From Dehalococcoidia bacterium (GTDB taxonomy: Bacteria > Chloroflexota > Dehalococcoidia > Dehalococcoidales > UBA1222): 33,068 bases of DNA. The notes below the pieces were generated by a model that was not told the origin of the DNA, made no database searches, and saw nothing but the letters and a program-made list of their open reading frames with translations. The DNA lies in the NCBI GenBank assembly GCA_009776515.1, contig WRNP01000005.1, positions 1-33,068 on the forward strand, given 5' to 3'. A program made the position numbers and the translations under genes. Within the stretch, counting starts at the first letter, position 1, and each line of letters opens with the position of its first letter. Shown here one piece after another: positions 1 to 8,632 of this stretch.

Positions 1-480
1 CCGCCGACCGAGCCGACGACAACTACGCCTACCATCACGACGACCACCACTACAACTCCGACTAGAACGGATGACCCAAGGGATACGATACCGCCATCAT
101 CTCTTACCACGCCCACTACAACCCCACCAGCGCCTCCATCAACAGCAGGTGGGGACTGGGCCCTCCTTAACCTCATTTTGGCCATCCTGGGAGCTCTCCT
201 GGCCATAGGAGCCATCATCCGTGCTTTCTTCTGGCATGGTCGGGACGAAGACCGCTATGGTACCGAAGAAAAGAAGACCCGTCTCATTTGGCTGGTCATA
301 GCCGTTGTCCTGGCCATAATAGGTTTCATCGTCTTCTTCTTCACCGAAGATGTGAGTCTCCCAATACGCTTCGTGGATATCTGGACCATTGCCAACGCTG
401 TCATCTTCATCGCCGGTATCATCAGTGTCATACTGGCCTTCAAGCGAGAGGAGAAGGATTTTCAAGTGAACTCTCGTTAG
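1..480 (+). CDS. C-terminal part of a stalked surface protein (5' end outside window)
   Basis: The reading frame is open from base 1 and ends at TAG 478-480, so only the C-terminus is present. The visible part starts with about 50 residues dominated by Thr and Pro (runs of TTTT and TTP), a typical extended and possibly glycosylated stalk. Three hydrophobic segments follow: about 157-232, 286-345 and 376-450 in base coordinates. Between the first two lies a charged loop (WHGRDEDRYG, then EEKKTR), and the protein ends in a short charged tail. The three-helix module is almost the same as the C-terminus of the RCC1-repeat protein at 22319-26368; about 80 of 96 residues match by hand count, without gaps. 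I infer an exported ectodomain held in the membrane by this module. The identity of the ectodomain cannot be seen. A strong hairpin follows the stop. Confidence 0.85.
   Translation, partial: PPTEPTTTTPTITTTTTTTPTRTDDPRDTIPPSSLTTPTTTPPAPPSTAGGDWALLNLILAILGALLAIGAIIRAFFWHGRDEDRYGTEEKKTRLIWLVIAVVLAIIGFIVFFFTEDVSLPIRFVDIWTIANAVIFIAGIISVILAFKREEKDFQVNSR
155..445 (+). repeat. Dispersed repeat, copy 1: three-helix anchor module
   Basis: This 291-base segment aligns without gaps to 26028-26318 at both DNA and protein level. It encodes the three membrane helices and the charged loop of two different surface proteins. It is best read as a duplicated protein module, not a mobile element: there are no terminal inverted repeats or target duplications, and most differences are substitutions within a preserved frame. 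Confidence 0.8.
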
Positions 481-508
481 GGTGAGATTACCCTAAACTA
501 ATCCCCTC

Positions 509-552
509 AATAGTGCACGGGTCACCATGAATTTGGTGGCTCGTGCACTATT
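509..552 (+). terminator. Hairpin terminator after the left-edge surface protein gene
   Basis: An 11-base arm at 509-519 (AATAGTGCACG) pairs with 542-552. The inner bases continue the stem through GGTCACCA opposite TGGTGGCT, with wobble pairs, giving a long stem and a short loop. It begins 28 bases after the stop. The downstream run of T is weak, so termination efficiency is uncertain. Confidence 0.7.
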
Positions 553-791
553 TGCAGGGCGTTCTTTCCTCCCTGCTGGTGGCATAACAGGATTTCCTTA
601 GAAACGTATGCTGAACCAGGTTTGGCAATAAGGGGCGATTGGAGCCCATAGTCCGCCTTACTTAGTCAGCAGGGGTTGCCATTTATCACCTCGGGTGACC
701 GAGAACCTTGATGATCTAATGACTCACCTGATTCATCCAGACATACTCTGTATACTAAAACTATCCACGAAATTCAGGAACGAAACATCTT
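553..791. other. Intergenic region without recognisable gene
   Basis: This stretch between the terminator and the ftsH promoter has no convincing reading frame, tRNA-like fold or repeat. The only structured elements nearby are the hairpin to its left and the extended -10 to its right. Confidence 0.5.
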
Positions 792-801
792 ATGCTATAA
801 T
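792..801 (+). promoter_or_regulatory. Extended -10 promoter element of ftsH
   Basis: ATGCTATAAT contains a perfect TATAAT (796-801) preceded by TG and one base, the extended -10 form. No good -35 hexamer sits 16-18 bases upstream (TTCAGG at 773-778 is the nearest), which extended -10 promoters tolerate. The predicted start near 808 leaves a leader of about 28 bases carrying the GGAG at 821-824. Confidence 0.65.
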
Positions 802-836
802 TAAATCATCCCGGACTCTTGGAGTGAGCAGTTCAC

Positions 837-2771
837 ATGAAGATTGATTGGAAAAGAAGCCTAATAACCTGCGCCATCATCGCTGTGGCGGTGGTGGCGT
901 TTTTTACCCTGGTCCTACCCCCTGAAGAAGCGCTGGACGAAATCCCCATCTCTCAAGTGGTTGCCATGACCAAAGAGCATCGGGTGACCAGTATTGTCAT
1001 CAGCAGTGATGGCGTTACTCTGACCATCACAGATAAGGGTGGTCAAAAATATACCTCTTCTAAAGAATCGGGCGTCAGCATCAATGAATATGGCATGGAT
1101 CTTGCCGATATCAAACTTGTGGCCGAAAAAGCGGGCGGAGTTAATTGGGGCACTATCATCTACTACGTTGTGCCTATACTACTCATGGGAGGGTTGTTCA
1201 TCTTCATTTTAAGCCAAGCTCGTGGTGCTAGCAATCAAGCCCTCTCATTTGGGCGTTCCCGTGCCCGACTTTTTAGCCGAGATAAACCGACGGTGACTTT
1301 TGAGGATGTGGCTGGGGTGGAGGAAGCCAAACAGGATCTGCGTGAAGTGGTGGAGTTCTTGAAATCCCGCGAAAAATTCCAAGCCTTGGGGGCACGCATC
1401 CCCAAGGGCGTACTGCTCACTGGCCCGCCCGGCACGGGCAAGACCCTCTTGGCACGGGCGGTGGCAGGCGAGGCTGGCACACCGTTTTTTTCCATTTCCG
1501 GTTCGGAGTTCATGGAGATGTTCGTAGGCGTGGGCGCTTCCCGGGTCCGCGATCTTTTTGAACAGGCTAAGCGTAACGCCCCCTGTATTATCTTCATTGA
1601 TGAGATCGATGCCGTAGGGCGTGAGCGCGGTACGGGACTGGGCGGCGGACATGATGAGCGCGAGCAAACCCTGAACCAAATATTGGTGGAGATGGATGGT
1701 TTCGATACCAATACCAGTGTTATCGTCATGGCGGCTACCAACCGCCCGGATGTCTTGGACCCGGCACTTTTACGCCCAGGGCGTTTCGACCGGCGCGTGG
1801 TTCTGGATGCCCCTGATATCAGCGGGCGCGTTGCCATCCTTAAGGTGCATGTCAGGGGCAAGCCCCTGGACGGAAATGTCAACCTTGAAGTCATCGCCAA
1901 GCTTACGGCCGGTTTCTCCGGAGCTGACCTGGCCAATCTGGTCAATGAGGCGGCTATTTTGGCTGCCCGGCGCAATAAGAAAGTTATCGAGATGTCGGAA
2001 CTGGAGGAGTCCATTGACAGGGTCTTGCTTGGCCCAGAGCGCAAGAGTCGACGCATGACCGATGAGGAAAAGCGACTAGGGGCTTACCATGAGGCTGGCC
2101 ATGCTTTGGTAGGGCATCTTTCCAAACACCTAGAACCGGTGCGCAAGGTGTCCATCATCCCGCGCGGCATGGCAGGTGGTTACACCAAGTCGCTTAGGGA
2201 GGATAAGAAGTATCTCACCTTGTCCTATCTCAAGGATGAATTGGCGATGTTTTTAGGCGGGCGTTCCGCAGAGGAGTTGGTCTTCGGCGAGATCTCGACC
2301 GGTGCTTCCTCTGATATCAAGCAGGCAACCGACTACGCCAAGCGCATGGTGGTAAGTTGGGGCATGAGTAAAGAACTAGGGCCTCGCACTTTTGGTCAAA
2401 AGGAAGAGATGGTATTCTTGGGACGAGAGATATCTGAGCAGCGGGACTACGGAGAGGCGGTGGCCGACCAGATTGATGCTGAGGTCAATCGCATCATTCA
2501 GGAGGCTTATCAGACAGCCATAGGGTTGCTGACTGAAAACCGCGCCAAACTGGAACAGCTGGCCCAAGCGCTTCTTTCCAGAGAAACCTTGGAGGGGGAT
2601 GAGTTGGACAAGGTCTTTGACGAGCCTCCGCCGGCAATGACACCTGAGGATACAATGGCGTCACCCTCATCTGTAGCGGTCCAGACTGAGCATAAAGCGC
2701 GCACGAAACGGCGGGCTGTCCCATCTTTGCCCGATATAGCGCCGCCGCGGCAAGCGCCGCAACCATCATAG
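837..2771 (+). CDS. ftsH: ATP-dependent zinc metalloprotease FtsH
   Basis: FtsH is a membrane-anchored AAA+ protease that extracts and degrades misfolded membrane proteins and short-lived regulators. The 644-residue protein has the family layout: a membrane helix at about residues 9-27, an extracytoplasmic domain, a second helix at about 105-127, then the AAA module. Visible motifs are Walker A GPPGTGKT (196-203), pore loop FVGVG (229-233), Walker B IIFIDEID (251-258) and the second region of homology ending RPGRFDRR (313-320). The protease domain carries the zinc site HEAGH (418-422) and the third ligand Asp493 in SSDIKQAT. The last 40 residues are Pro-rich and probably disordered. The ATG lies 8-12 bases after GGAGTGAG. 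It is flanked by hairpins on both sides and has its own extended -10, so it is probably monocistronic. Confidence 0.98.
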   Translation: MKIDWKRSLITCAIIAVAVVAFFTLVLPPEEALDEIPISQVVAMTKEHRVTSIVISSDGVTLTITDKGGQKYTSSKESGVSINEYGMDLADIKLVAEKAGGVNWGTIIYYVVPILLMGGLFIFILSQARGASNQALSFGRSRARLFSRDKPTVTFEDVAGVEEAKQDLREVVEFLKSREKFQALGARIPKGVLLTGPPGTGKTLLARAVAGEAGTPFFSISGSEFMEMFVGVGASRVRDLFEQAKRNAPCIIFIDEIDAVGRERGTGLGGGHDEREQTLNQILVEMDGFDTNTSVIVMAATNRPDVLDPALLRPGRFDRRVVLDAPDISGRVAILKVHVRGKPLDGNVNLEVIAKLTAGFSGADLANLVNEAAILAARRNKKVIEMSELEESIDRVLLGPERKSRRMTDEEKRLGAYHEAGHALVGHLSKHLEPVRKVSIIPRGMAGGYTKSLREDKKYLTLSYLKDELAMFLGGRSAEELVFGEISTGASSDIKQATDYAKRMVVSWGMSKELGPRTFGQKEEMVFLGREISEQRDYGEAVADQIDAEVNRIIQEAYQTAIGLLTENRAKLEQLAQALLSRETLEGDELDKVFDEPPPAMTPEDTMASPSSVAVQTEHKARTKRRAVPSLPDIAPPRQAPQPS

Positions 2772-2784
2772 AGCTTTTCCAATC

Positions 2785-2834
2785 TTAAGAATGAGACCTG
2801 CCCCCAGATATGATAGGGCAGGTCTCATTCTTAA
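2785..2834. terminator. Bidirectional terminator between ftsH and the convergent polyprenyl synthase gene
   Basis: A perfect 19-base inverted repeat pairs 2785-2803 with 2816-2834 around a 12-base loop. It lies 14 bases after the ftsH stop and 112 bases before the end of the convergent gene, so it may serve both. The arms are AT-rich at the base, giving A- and T-containing flanks in both directions. Confidence 0.85.
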
Positions 2835-2945
2835 AGGCTTGTTGCTACACAGCAGCGCCAGTATTGACACAACAGCAGTATCGTATTCACAGTATCGGGG
2901 AGGAGTGGCGGTTTCTGGAGATCTATGTTTAGCTTTGCTTTCCTT

Positions 2946-3914
2946 TTATATCTTCCGGAGCAATACATAATCCGCTAGGCAATACAGGGCTTCGCGGGCA
3001 GGTTTGGCGGGCAAATTGAGCAGGTTGGCTGTGGCGCGTTGGGTATATTTTGCGGCTTCCTGATAGCACTCGTCGATAATGCTTGAACCGCGCACTATCT
3101 CAAGCGCTCGCTGTATGTTGACCGCGATATCTTCGCGGGCGATGATCTTATCAATGGGATTGTCGTGTGGGTAGCGCTCGACAATTTTCATGGCGGGCAG
3201 GGTCACTGTGCCCTGCGCCAGATCCGCACCTACCGGTTTGCCCACCTCGGCCTCGGTGCCGATATAGTCCAGAATATCGTCCACAATCTGGAAAGCGATG
3301 CCCAGATTATAGCCATAGTCGCTTAAGATTTGCACGGCCTCCTCTGGGGCGTCGCTCAGCACTGCCCCAGATTCGGTTGCCAGGGTGAACAGGGCGGCAG
3401 TCTTGGCGGCAATGCGCTCAATGTACTGTTCATAGCTTTGGGGCAGCTTGAAAGCACTGAAAGCCTGCTTGATTTCGCCGCGAGCTATGACACCTAGAGT
3501 GCGGGAAAATATTTTAACGGCGCGAATACTGCCGGTATTGGCTGCCGTTTCACCGGCGTGGGCAAAGAGAAAGTCCCCCAAAAGAATGGCGAGGTCCACG
3601 CCCCAGACAAAATTGATGGTCGGTCGGCCGCGGCGCATGTCGGCAGAGTCGATGGCATCATCGTGTACTAAAGTGGCGATGTGCATAAACTCGGAGGAGG
3701 CCGCCATGGCCTGGTGGCGCTCCTTGCGGTAGCTATAGAGAGAACCTGCCAGAAGAGTTAGTGTGGGACGAACCATTTTGCCGCCCACCAAGATTTGTTG
3801 TAGCATACGTTGCATTTCCGGGAAATCTTGCTGAGAGTCGATAAGGCGACGAAATTCTGCCTCTACACTGTTCAGGCCGGGTTGGATGAGGGTGTAGACT
3901 TGATTAAGATCCAT
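2946..3914 (-). CDS. Trans-polyprenyl diphosphate synthase
   Basis: The 322-residue protein belongs to the all-helical trans-isoprenyl synthase family, which condenses isopentenyl diphosphate with an allylic diphosphate to make longer chains for quinones or lipid carriers. The substrate-binding GGKMVRP lies at 44-50. The first Asp-rich motif is HDDAID (Asp85, Asp86, Asp89) followed by RRGRPT, and the second is VDDILDY (Asp212, Asp213, Asp216) followed by GKPVGADL. The small residues and length fit a medium- or long-chain (heptaprenyl/octaprenyl-like) enzyme better than farnesyl synthase, but chain length cannot be fixed from sequence alone. Its ATG overlaps the 3' end of metG by 11 bases, implying co-transcription and translational coupling. 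Confidence 0.93.
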   Translation of the reverse strand: MDLNQVYTLIQPGLNSVEAEFRRLIDSQQDFPEMQRMLQQILVGGKMVRPTLTLLAGSLYSYRKERHQAMAASSEFMHIATLVHDDAIDSADMRRGRPTINFVWGVDLAILLGDFLFAHAGETAANTGSIRAVKIFSRTLGVIARGEIKQAFSAFKLPQSYEQYIERIAAKTAALFTLATESGAVLSDAPEEAVQILSDYGYNLGIAFQIVDDILDYIGTEAEVGKPVGADLAQGTVTLPAMKIVERYPHDNPIDKIIAREDIAVNIQRALEIVRGSSIIDECYQEAAKYTQRATANLLNLPAKPAREALYCLADYVLLRKI

Positions 3915-5577
3915 ATATACCCATGCGCTCCTGTTCCGCGGCGACTACGCCTTCCTCCAATTTGGCAAAGAGAATATGGGGTGGCTTGAGGGCTTGGCCG
4001 GCGGCAGGTATCACCAGGCGCCAGCCAGCTTTAGATACGGCTCCATCGAAGCCGAGGTATTCATGCAGGCGCTGAGAGCTGTGCGGCAGGAATGGGTAGA
4101 AGATCGTCTTTAAGGCGGAGATAACGCCGATGGCGGTATAAAGTGAGGTGGCAGCGGATGCGGCGTCATCTTTAATGGCTTTCCAGGGAGCCTTATCATC
4201 TAGATAACGGTTGGCAGCTTGGGCTAAGAACAGGGCTTCTTTGATAGCTTCTTTAAAGCGGCATCCTTCCAAGAAGCGGCCTACCATAATGACGGTGGTT
4301 TCTGCCTTGGCAAGAAGAGCCTCGCTGTCGGAGTCTAATGTTTCTGGCGTGGGCACCGCACCATTAAAACGTGTATAGGTAAAGCTCAATACCCGTTGCA
4401 CTAGGTTGCCATAGGTAGCAACCAGCTCGTCATTGTTACGCCGCACGAATTCCCGCCAGGAAAAGTCAGCATCTGAGCTCTCGGGCATATTAACCGACAG
4501 CAGATAGCGTAACGGATCAGCCTCGTAGCGGGACAAGAAATCATGCACCCAGATGGCCAAATTACGGCTTTTGGAGAACTTTTGTGATTCGATAGTGAGG
4601 AATTCATTGGCCGGGACATCATAGGGCAACCCCAAACTGCCGTAGCCCATGAGTATGGCAGGCCAGACGATGGTATGAAAGGGAATGTTGTCCTTGCCGA
4701 TAAAATAATAAGCCTGCGCCTGGCCATCATGCCAGAAATTCTGCCAGGCATCGGGGGTGCCCTGACTTTTAGCCCATTCGATGGCGGCAGAGAGGTAGCC
4801 AATGACGGCTTCGAACCACACATAGAGGCTTTTGCCAGGATAGCCGGGCAGCGGTAATGGGATGCCCCAGTCGATGTCGCGGGTGATAGCCCGATCTAGC
4901 AGTCCCTCCTCAAGATAGCGCTGGGTGAAGCGCCGCACGTTCACTCGCCAGTGTTCCTTAGTCTTCACCCAGGCGAGCAGGTCATCCTGGAAAGCGGAGA
5001 GTCTGAGGAAGAAGTGCTCCGATTCGCGGTAGATTGGGGTGGCGTGACAGAGCTTGCACTGGGCTTTGATAAGTTCGCTGGGGTTCATGGGCTTGCCGCA
5101 CTGTTCGCATTGATCACCGCGTGCCCCGGGAGACTGACAGATAGGGCAGGTGCCCTCCACATAACGATCGGGCAAGTGGCGCTGACATATTTCGCAGTAT
5201 GGCTGAGTGACCGCCTGTTTATAGACGAGCCCCTTGTCTAAAAGCTCAAGGAAGATATTTTGGGAGACGCGGGTGTGGTTTTCAGTACCGGTGGTCGTGA
5301 AAAGATCCCAGGAAATACCCAGCTTCTGCCAGTCTTCTAAGAAAAGTGCGTGGAAATGCTGAGCGATTTCGGCTGGGGTTTTGCCCTCTTGTTCGGCTCG
5401 GATGGCCACTGGCGTGCCGTGGATGTCGGAGCCAGATATCATCAGTACCTCATTGCCCATAGCGCGGTGGTAACGGGCGAAGATATCGGCGGGCAGATAG
5501 GCCCCAGCCACGTGTCCCAGATGCAGGCGCGAGTTGGCATATGGCCAAGCCACGCATATTAAGATACGCTCAGACAT
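3904..5577 (-). CDS. metG: Methionine-tRNA ligase
   Basis: This class I aminoacyl-tRNA synthetase charges tRNA-Met and initiator tRNA with methionine. The 557-residue protein shows the HIGH-type motif HLGH (19-22) and the KMSKS-type loop KFSKS (333-337). Its connective domain carries four CxxC knuckles (Cys128/131, 144/147, 157/160, 174/177), as in the two-zinc-site form of MetG. It lacks the C-terminal EMAPII-like tRNA-binding extension of longer family members. The ATG at 5577 matches the usual N-terminus of the family. No Shine-Dalgarno precedes it; an extended -10-like element lies only 7 bases upstream, suggesting a leaderless message. It overlaps the downstream polyprenyl synthase gene. 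Confidence 0.98.
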   Translation of the reverse strand: MSERILICVAWPYANSRLHLGHVAGAYLPADIFARYHRAMGNEVLMISGSDIHGTPVAIRAEQEGKTPAEIAQHFHALFLEDWQKLGISWDLFTTTGTENHTRVSQNIFLELLDKGLVYKQAVTQPYCEICQRHLPDRYVEGTCPICQSPGARGDQCEQCGKPMNPSELIKAQCKLCHATPIYRESEHFFLRLSAFQDDLLAWVKTKEHWRVNVRRFTQRYLEEGLLDRAITRDIDWGIPLPLPGYPGKSLYVWFEAVIGYLSAAIEWAKSQGTPDAWQNFWHDGQAQAYYFIGKDNIPFHTIVWPAILMGYGSLGLPYDVPANEFLTIESQKFSKSRNLAIWVHDFLSRYEADPLRYLLSVNMPESSDADFSWREFVRRNNDELVATYGNLVQRVLSFTYTRFNGAVPTPETLDSDSEALLAKAETTVIMVGRFLEGCRFKEAIKEALFLAQAANRYLDDKAPWKAIKDDAASAATSLYTAIGVISALKTIFYPFLPHSSQRLHEYLGFDGAVSKAGWRLVIPAAGQALKPPHILFAKLEEGVVAAEQERMGIYGS

Positions 5578-5584
5578 AGGGCTT

Positions 5585-5594
5585 AATGTAGCAT
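5585..5594 (-). promoter_or_regulatory. Extended -10 element close to the metG start
   Basis: On the minus strand this reads ATGCTACATT, a TG-N-TACATT extended -10. Transcription starting about 7 bases further on would begin at or next to the metG ATG (5577), and no ribosome-binding site is visible. The match to TATAAT is only moderate. Confidence 0.45.
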
Positions 5595-5633
5595 AAACCG
5601 ACGGAAAGGACCAGAGTGGGCAGTGACGTGCGG

Positions 5634-5894
5634 TTACGTCTGGGGCTCGGCCGCTACTTCGAGAACCTCGGTTTCCGGCAGGAAAGTTAGCACCATTTCG
5701 CCCTTGGTCTCACGGTGGTGGGCATAGCCCTTTTTTAGGGCATCATCGACGCAGTATCTCACCGATTTACCGCCGGAGTTAACCTCTTTGCCATGCCCGT
5801 CTTCGTCTACCACGAGGTACCTTTTGGGGTAGGGGATGACCTGCCCGCAAATATCACATTTGACTTGACCCACGGAAATACAACCACGACGCAT
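5634..5894 (-). CDS. Small Cys-rich protein, putative zinc-binding, function unknown
   Basis: I do not recognise a named family. With the ATG at 5894 the protein has 86 residues. A TTG at 5906 is in frame, but it sits directly against the AAAGGAG (5908-5915 region), too close to be used; the ATG is about 13 bases from it, somewhat far but more plausible. A CDIC pair at residues 13-16, a Cys near position 5 and another in RYCVDDAL (about 48) could form a zinc site with the downstream HH. The rest is polar, without membrane segments. It lies between rsmI and metG on the same strand, 56 bases before metG. Context suggests a housekeeping accessory protein but gives no function. Confidence 0.7.
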   Translation of the reverse strand: MRRGCISVGQVKCDICGQVIPYPKRYLVVDEDGHGKEVNSGGKSVRYCVDDALKKGYAHHRETKGEMVLTFLPETEVLEVAAEPQT

Positions 5895-5938
5895 TGTTTT
5901 GCTCAAGCTCCTTTATATCGTTTGGTGTCTTATTTTGC

Positions 5939-6754
5939 CTATTTTGTTTCAAGCCACAGCCTGTACAGATCCTTGCGAGACAGCCCGCTGACTGCGGCGA
6001 TCTCGGTCACAGCATCTTTGACGCTTCGCCCTGCACCGATCAGCTCCTTTATCTTGGCGCTCAATTGAGTGTGGGGCACATATCCAGTGCCCGGCTCGGC
6101 GCCGGCGATTACCAGAGTGAACTCACCGCGCGGAGCACTAAAATAACTCAGAGCCTCCGTAGCTGTGCCGCGGAAGACCTCTTCGTGTATCTTTGTCAAC
6201 TCCCGACATACGGCAAGGCGACGGTTGCCCAACACGGATATTATATCACGTAAGGCCTCGTTTAGGCGATGTGGCGCTTCGTAGGCGACCAGAGTGGCCG
6301 TCTGACCAAGGGCGTCCTCCAAGAATTTGCGACGGGCGTTTCCCCGACGGGGCAGAAAGCCCAAGTAGTGGAAGCGATCGGTGGGCAGTCCGGATACGGC
6401 GACGGCGGTAACGGCTGCAGACGGACCGGGCACGGGGATAACGGAGAACCCCAAACGCTGGGCTGCTACGACAAGCTCGTAACCCGGATCGGAGATACCC
6501 GGCATGCCGGCCTCAGAAACCAGGGCCACATCGCCACCCTCAAGCGCTTGGAGCAAGTGGTCCAGCTTGGCGCTTTTGTTGTGCTCAAAATAGCTGATAA
6601 GGGGGGTGCGGATGCCGAAGTGGGTGAGCAGGCATCGGGTGGTGCGTGTGTCCTCAGAGGCGATTAAGGAGACCTCTTTCAAAACGCGAATGGCCCGGAG
6701 CGATATGTCCTCCAGGTTACCGATGGGGGTGCCCACCACGTATAGAGATGGCAT
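5939..6754 (-). CDS. rsmI: 16S rRNA (cytidine(1402)-2'-O)-methyltransferase
   Basis: RsmI uses S-adenosylmethionine to 2'-O-methylate C1402 in the decoding centre of 16S rRNA. The 271-residue protein begins with the diagnostic GTPIGNLEDIS (residues 8-18) and SEDTRTTR. It continues with the tetrapyrrole-methylase-fold glycine loop SEAGMPGISDPG and the proline-rich VIPVPGPSA. It ends with the small C-terminal domain of the family (SGLSRKDLYRLWLETK). Length is typical. No Shine-Dalgarno is seen before the ATG; an extended -10-like TGCTAAACT lies 5 bases upstream, so translation may be leaderless. The gap to uvrC is 35 bases, so read-through from uvrC is also possible. Confidence 0.96.
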   Translation of the reverse strand: MPSLYVVGTPIGNLEDISLRAIRVLKEVSLIASEDTRTTRCLLTHFGIRTPLISYFEHNKSAKLDHLLQALEGGDVALVSEAGMPGISDPGYELVVAAQRLGFSVIPVPGPSAAVTAVAVSGLPTDRFHYLGFLPRRGNARRKFLEDALGQTATLVAYEAPHRLNEALRDIISVLGNRRLAVCRELTKIHEEVFRGTATEALSYFSAPRGEFTLVIAGAEPGTGYVPHTQLSAKIKELIGAGRSVKDAVTEIAAVSGLSRKDLYRLWLETK

Positions 6755-6759
6755 AGCTT

Positions 6760-6768
6760 AGTTTAGCA
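6760..6768 (-). promoter_or_regulatory. Possible extended -10 next to the rsmI start
   Basis: The minus strand reads TGCTAAACT, a TG-N-TAAACT extended -10, ending 5 bases before the rsmI ATG at 6754. If active, the transcript would start at about the A of the ATG. The match is imperfect and there is no clear -35. Confidence 0.35.
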
Positions 6769-6789
6769 CAAAGGGTAGGCGGCGGTGGT

Positions 6790-8619
6790 TTAGATACACT
6801 CTTTAATTTTCCGAGCGAGGGCAGCATTGAAAAGGGGCTGGGCAGCGATTTCGTCAACCGTAGCCTCCCTAAGGCGTGCTACTGAGCCGAAGTTCTTGAG
6901 AAGGGCTTTTTTGCGGCGAGGGCCAATGCCTGGTACGTTGTCCAGGGTGGAAGCGAAAGTCTGGCGTTTACGGAGGTTGGTATGGTAGCCCAAGGCGAAG
7001 CGATGAGCCTCGTCACGTACACGTTGGAGGAGCTGGCGACCAGGAGAACTTGCGCTTAAGCGAATGGGCTGAGCCAGACCGGGCACAAAAATCTCCTCAT
7101 GCTCCTTGGCCAAACTGGCTACGGGGACCATCGAGGCCTCAACGGCCTCAAGGGCGGTGCAGGCCGACCTCAACTGCCCCTTGCCGCCGTCGATAAGCAC
7201 CAAACCCGGGAGAGCAGCCCAGTTGCCTTCCCCTTGGCCGTCCTTAGCACGGGCAAAGCGGCGCCTAAGCATTTCCTCCATCATGGCATAATCGTTAGCA
7301 CCCTGTATGGTCTTGATACGGAAGCGGCGGTAATGGGAAGGCCTGGGGCGTCCTTCCTCAAAAACAACCATACTGCCAACGGCAAGCTGCCCCTGGATAT
7401 TGGAGATGTCATAGCCCTCAATGCGCTGGGGAGTTTCTGGTAGCCGTAGTACGGCCTTGAGTTCCTCAAGAGCCTCACCGAGGGCCTGAGGCTGCGAAAG
7501 GTGCTTGATGCGCAGTTGCTCCAAGGCGCGCTGAGCGTTAGTTTGTACCGTTTCCATCAATTCCTTGCGGGGGCCGCGCTTGGGTACGGCCAGTCTCACT
7601 GCTCCGCCGCGCTTTCGTGTGAGCCACTCTTTAATGACACTCTCGCCTTCCGCGGGGTGTTGCAATAGGATCAGTGGCGGGATATTTTGCGAGACGGCAT
7701 AGTATTGCATGACAAAACTGCCCATGGTGGCGGAAGGCTCCTCGGCGTTTGTGCCTTGCAGTAAAAAACCTTCTCGTCCCAGGAGTTTGCCGCCACGGAT
7801 GAAAAATACCTGTACAAATGCCTGATCGCCGTTCTGAACGAAAGCAGCGGCATCGGCATCACCCCGCACGCGGGTTGCGACGCGTTGCCAGGCGACTACC
7901 TCACGCATGGCTTTTATCTGATCGCGCAGTCTGGCGGCTGCTTCGTAGTGCTGGGCCTCCGCGGACTGTTTCATGCGTTTCATGAGTGACTGCTCTAGCC
8001 TTAAATGCTTGCCGTCTAAGAATTGGATGACACCTTGAATAATCTCGCTATACTCCTTGCGTTCCAGCTGTCCGGTACATGGCGCAAGGCAATGGCGCAT
8101 ATCGTATTCCAGGCAAGGGCGCTCTCGGCGTTGGTTGAGGTCGGTATTGCAGGTACGGAAAGGGAAAATACTTTTAGCTACATCCAGCGCTTGGCGGATG
8201 GAATAAGCGCTGGCGAATGGTCCGAAATAGCGTGCGCCATCGCTGGCTACGCAGCGCACCACCTGCACCCGAGGCCAGTCTTCATTCAGGTCTATCTTGA
8301 TGTAGGGGTAGCCCTTATCGTCTTTTAAGCGGATGTTGTATTCGGGCCGAAAGCGCTTGATCAGATTCAGCTCTAGGATGAGGGCTTCTTCTTCAGACCG
8401 GGTAACGTAGAAATCAATATCGTTGATGCGGCGCACGAGTTGAACTGTTTTTGGCGTAAGATCGCTGTCGTTGAAATACGAGCGGACGCGGCTTCTAAGG
8501 CAACCTGCCTTGCCAACGTAGATGACTTTACCCGCAGCATCTTTCATGAGGTAGACGCCGGGGCTCTCTGGCAGCGAGCTTAGGCGTTCGGTGACGATGG
8601 CCTTAATGGGTGTAGGCAT
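6790..8619 (-). CDS. uvrC: UvrABC excinuclease subunit C
   Basis: UvrC makes both incisions around bulky DNA lesions after UvrB is loaded. Starting at 8619 the protein has 609 residues, the normal family length. It has the N-terminal GIY-YIG nuclease (GVYLMKD near residue 21, VIYVGKA near 32), a Cys cluster, and a UVR UvrB-binding helix pair (about 200-235). The RNase H-like second nuclease follows (EGYDISNIQG, VLIDGGKGQL), and a helix-hairpin-helix tail ends the protein (NVPGIGPRRKKALLKNFGS). The frame stays open upstream to an ATG at 8724, but those 35 extra residues do not look like the family. An extended -10 at 8633-8642 would place the transcript start inside them. I therefore choose the ATG at 8619; the ATG at 8634 is less likely. 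There is no Shine-Dalgarno. Confidence 0.95.
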   Translation of the reverse strand: MPTPIKAIVTERLSSLPESPGVYLMKDAAGKVIYVGKAGCLRSRVRSYFNDSDLTPKTVQLVRRINDIDFYVTRSEEEALILELNLIKRFRPEYNIRLKDDKGYPYIKIDLNEDWPRVQVVRCVASDGARYFGPFASAYSIRQALDVAKSIFPFRTCNTDLNQRRERPCLEYDMRHCLAPCTGQLERKEYSEIIQGVIQFLDGKHLRLEQSLMKRMKQSAEAQHYEAAARLRDQIKAMREVVAWQRVATRVRGDADAAAFVQNGDQAFVQVFFIRGGKLLGREGFLLQGTNAEEPSATMGSFVMQYYAVSQNIPPLILLQHPAEGESVIKEWLTRKRGGAVRLAVPKRGPRKELMETVQTNAQRALEQLRIKHLSQPQALGEALEELKAVLRLPETPQRIEGYDISNIQGQLAVGSMVVFEEGRPRPSHYRRFRIKTIQGANDYAMMEEMLRRRFARAKDGQGEGNWAALPGLVLIDGGKGQLRSACTALEAVEASMVPVASLAKEHEEIFVPGLAQPIRLSASSPGRQLLQRVRDEAHRFALGYHTNLRKRQTFASTLDNVPGIGPRRKKALLKNFGSVARLREATVDEIAAQPLFNAALARKIKECI

Positions 8620-8632
8620 AATGCGTGCAGGC

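Noticed and set aside
1235..2056. Long minus-strand open frame opposite ftsH (273 codons)
   Set aside because: It lies wholly inside ftsH, has Arg/Ser/Pro-rich translation typical of an antisense shadow, and no start signal.
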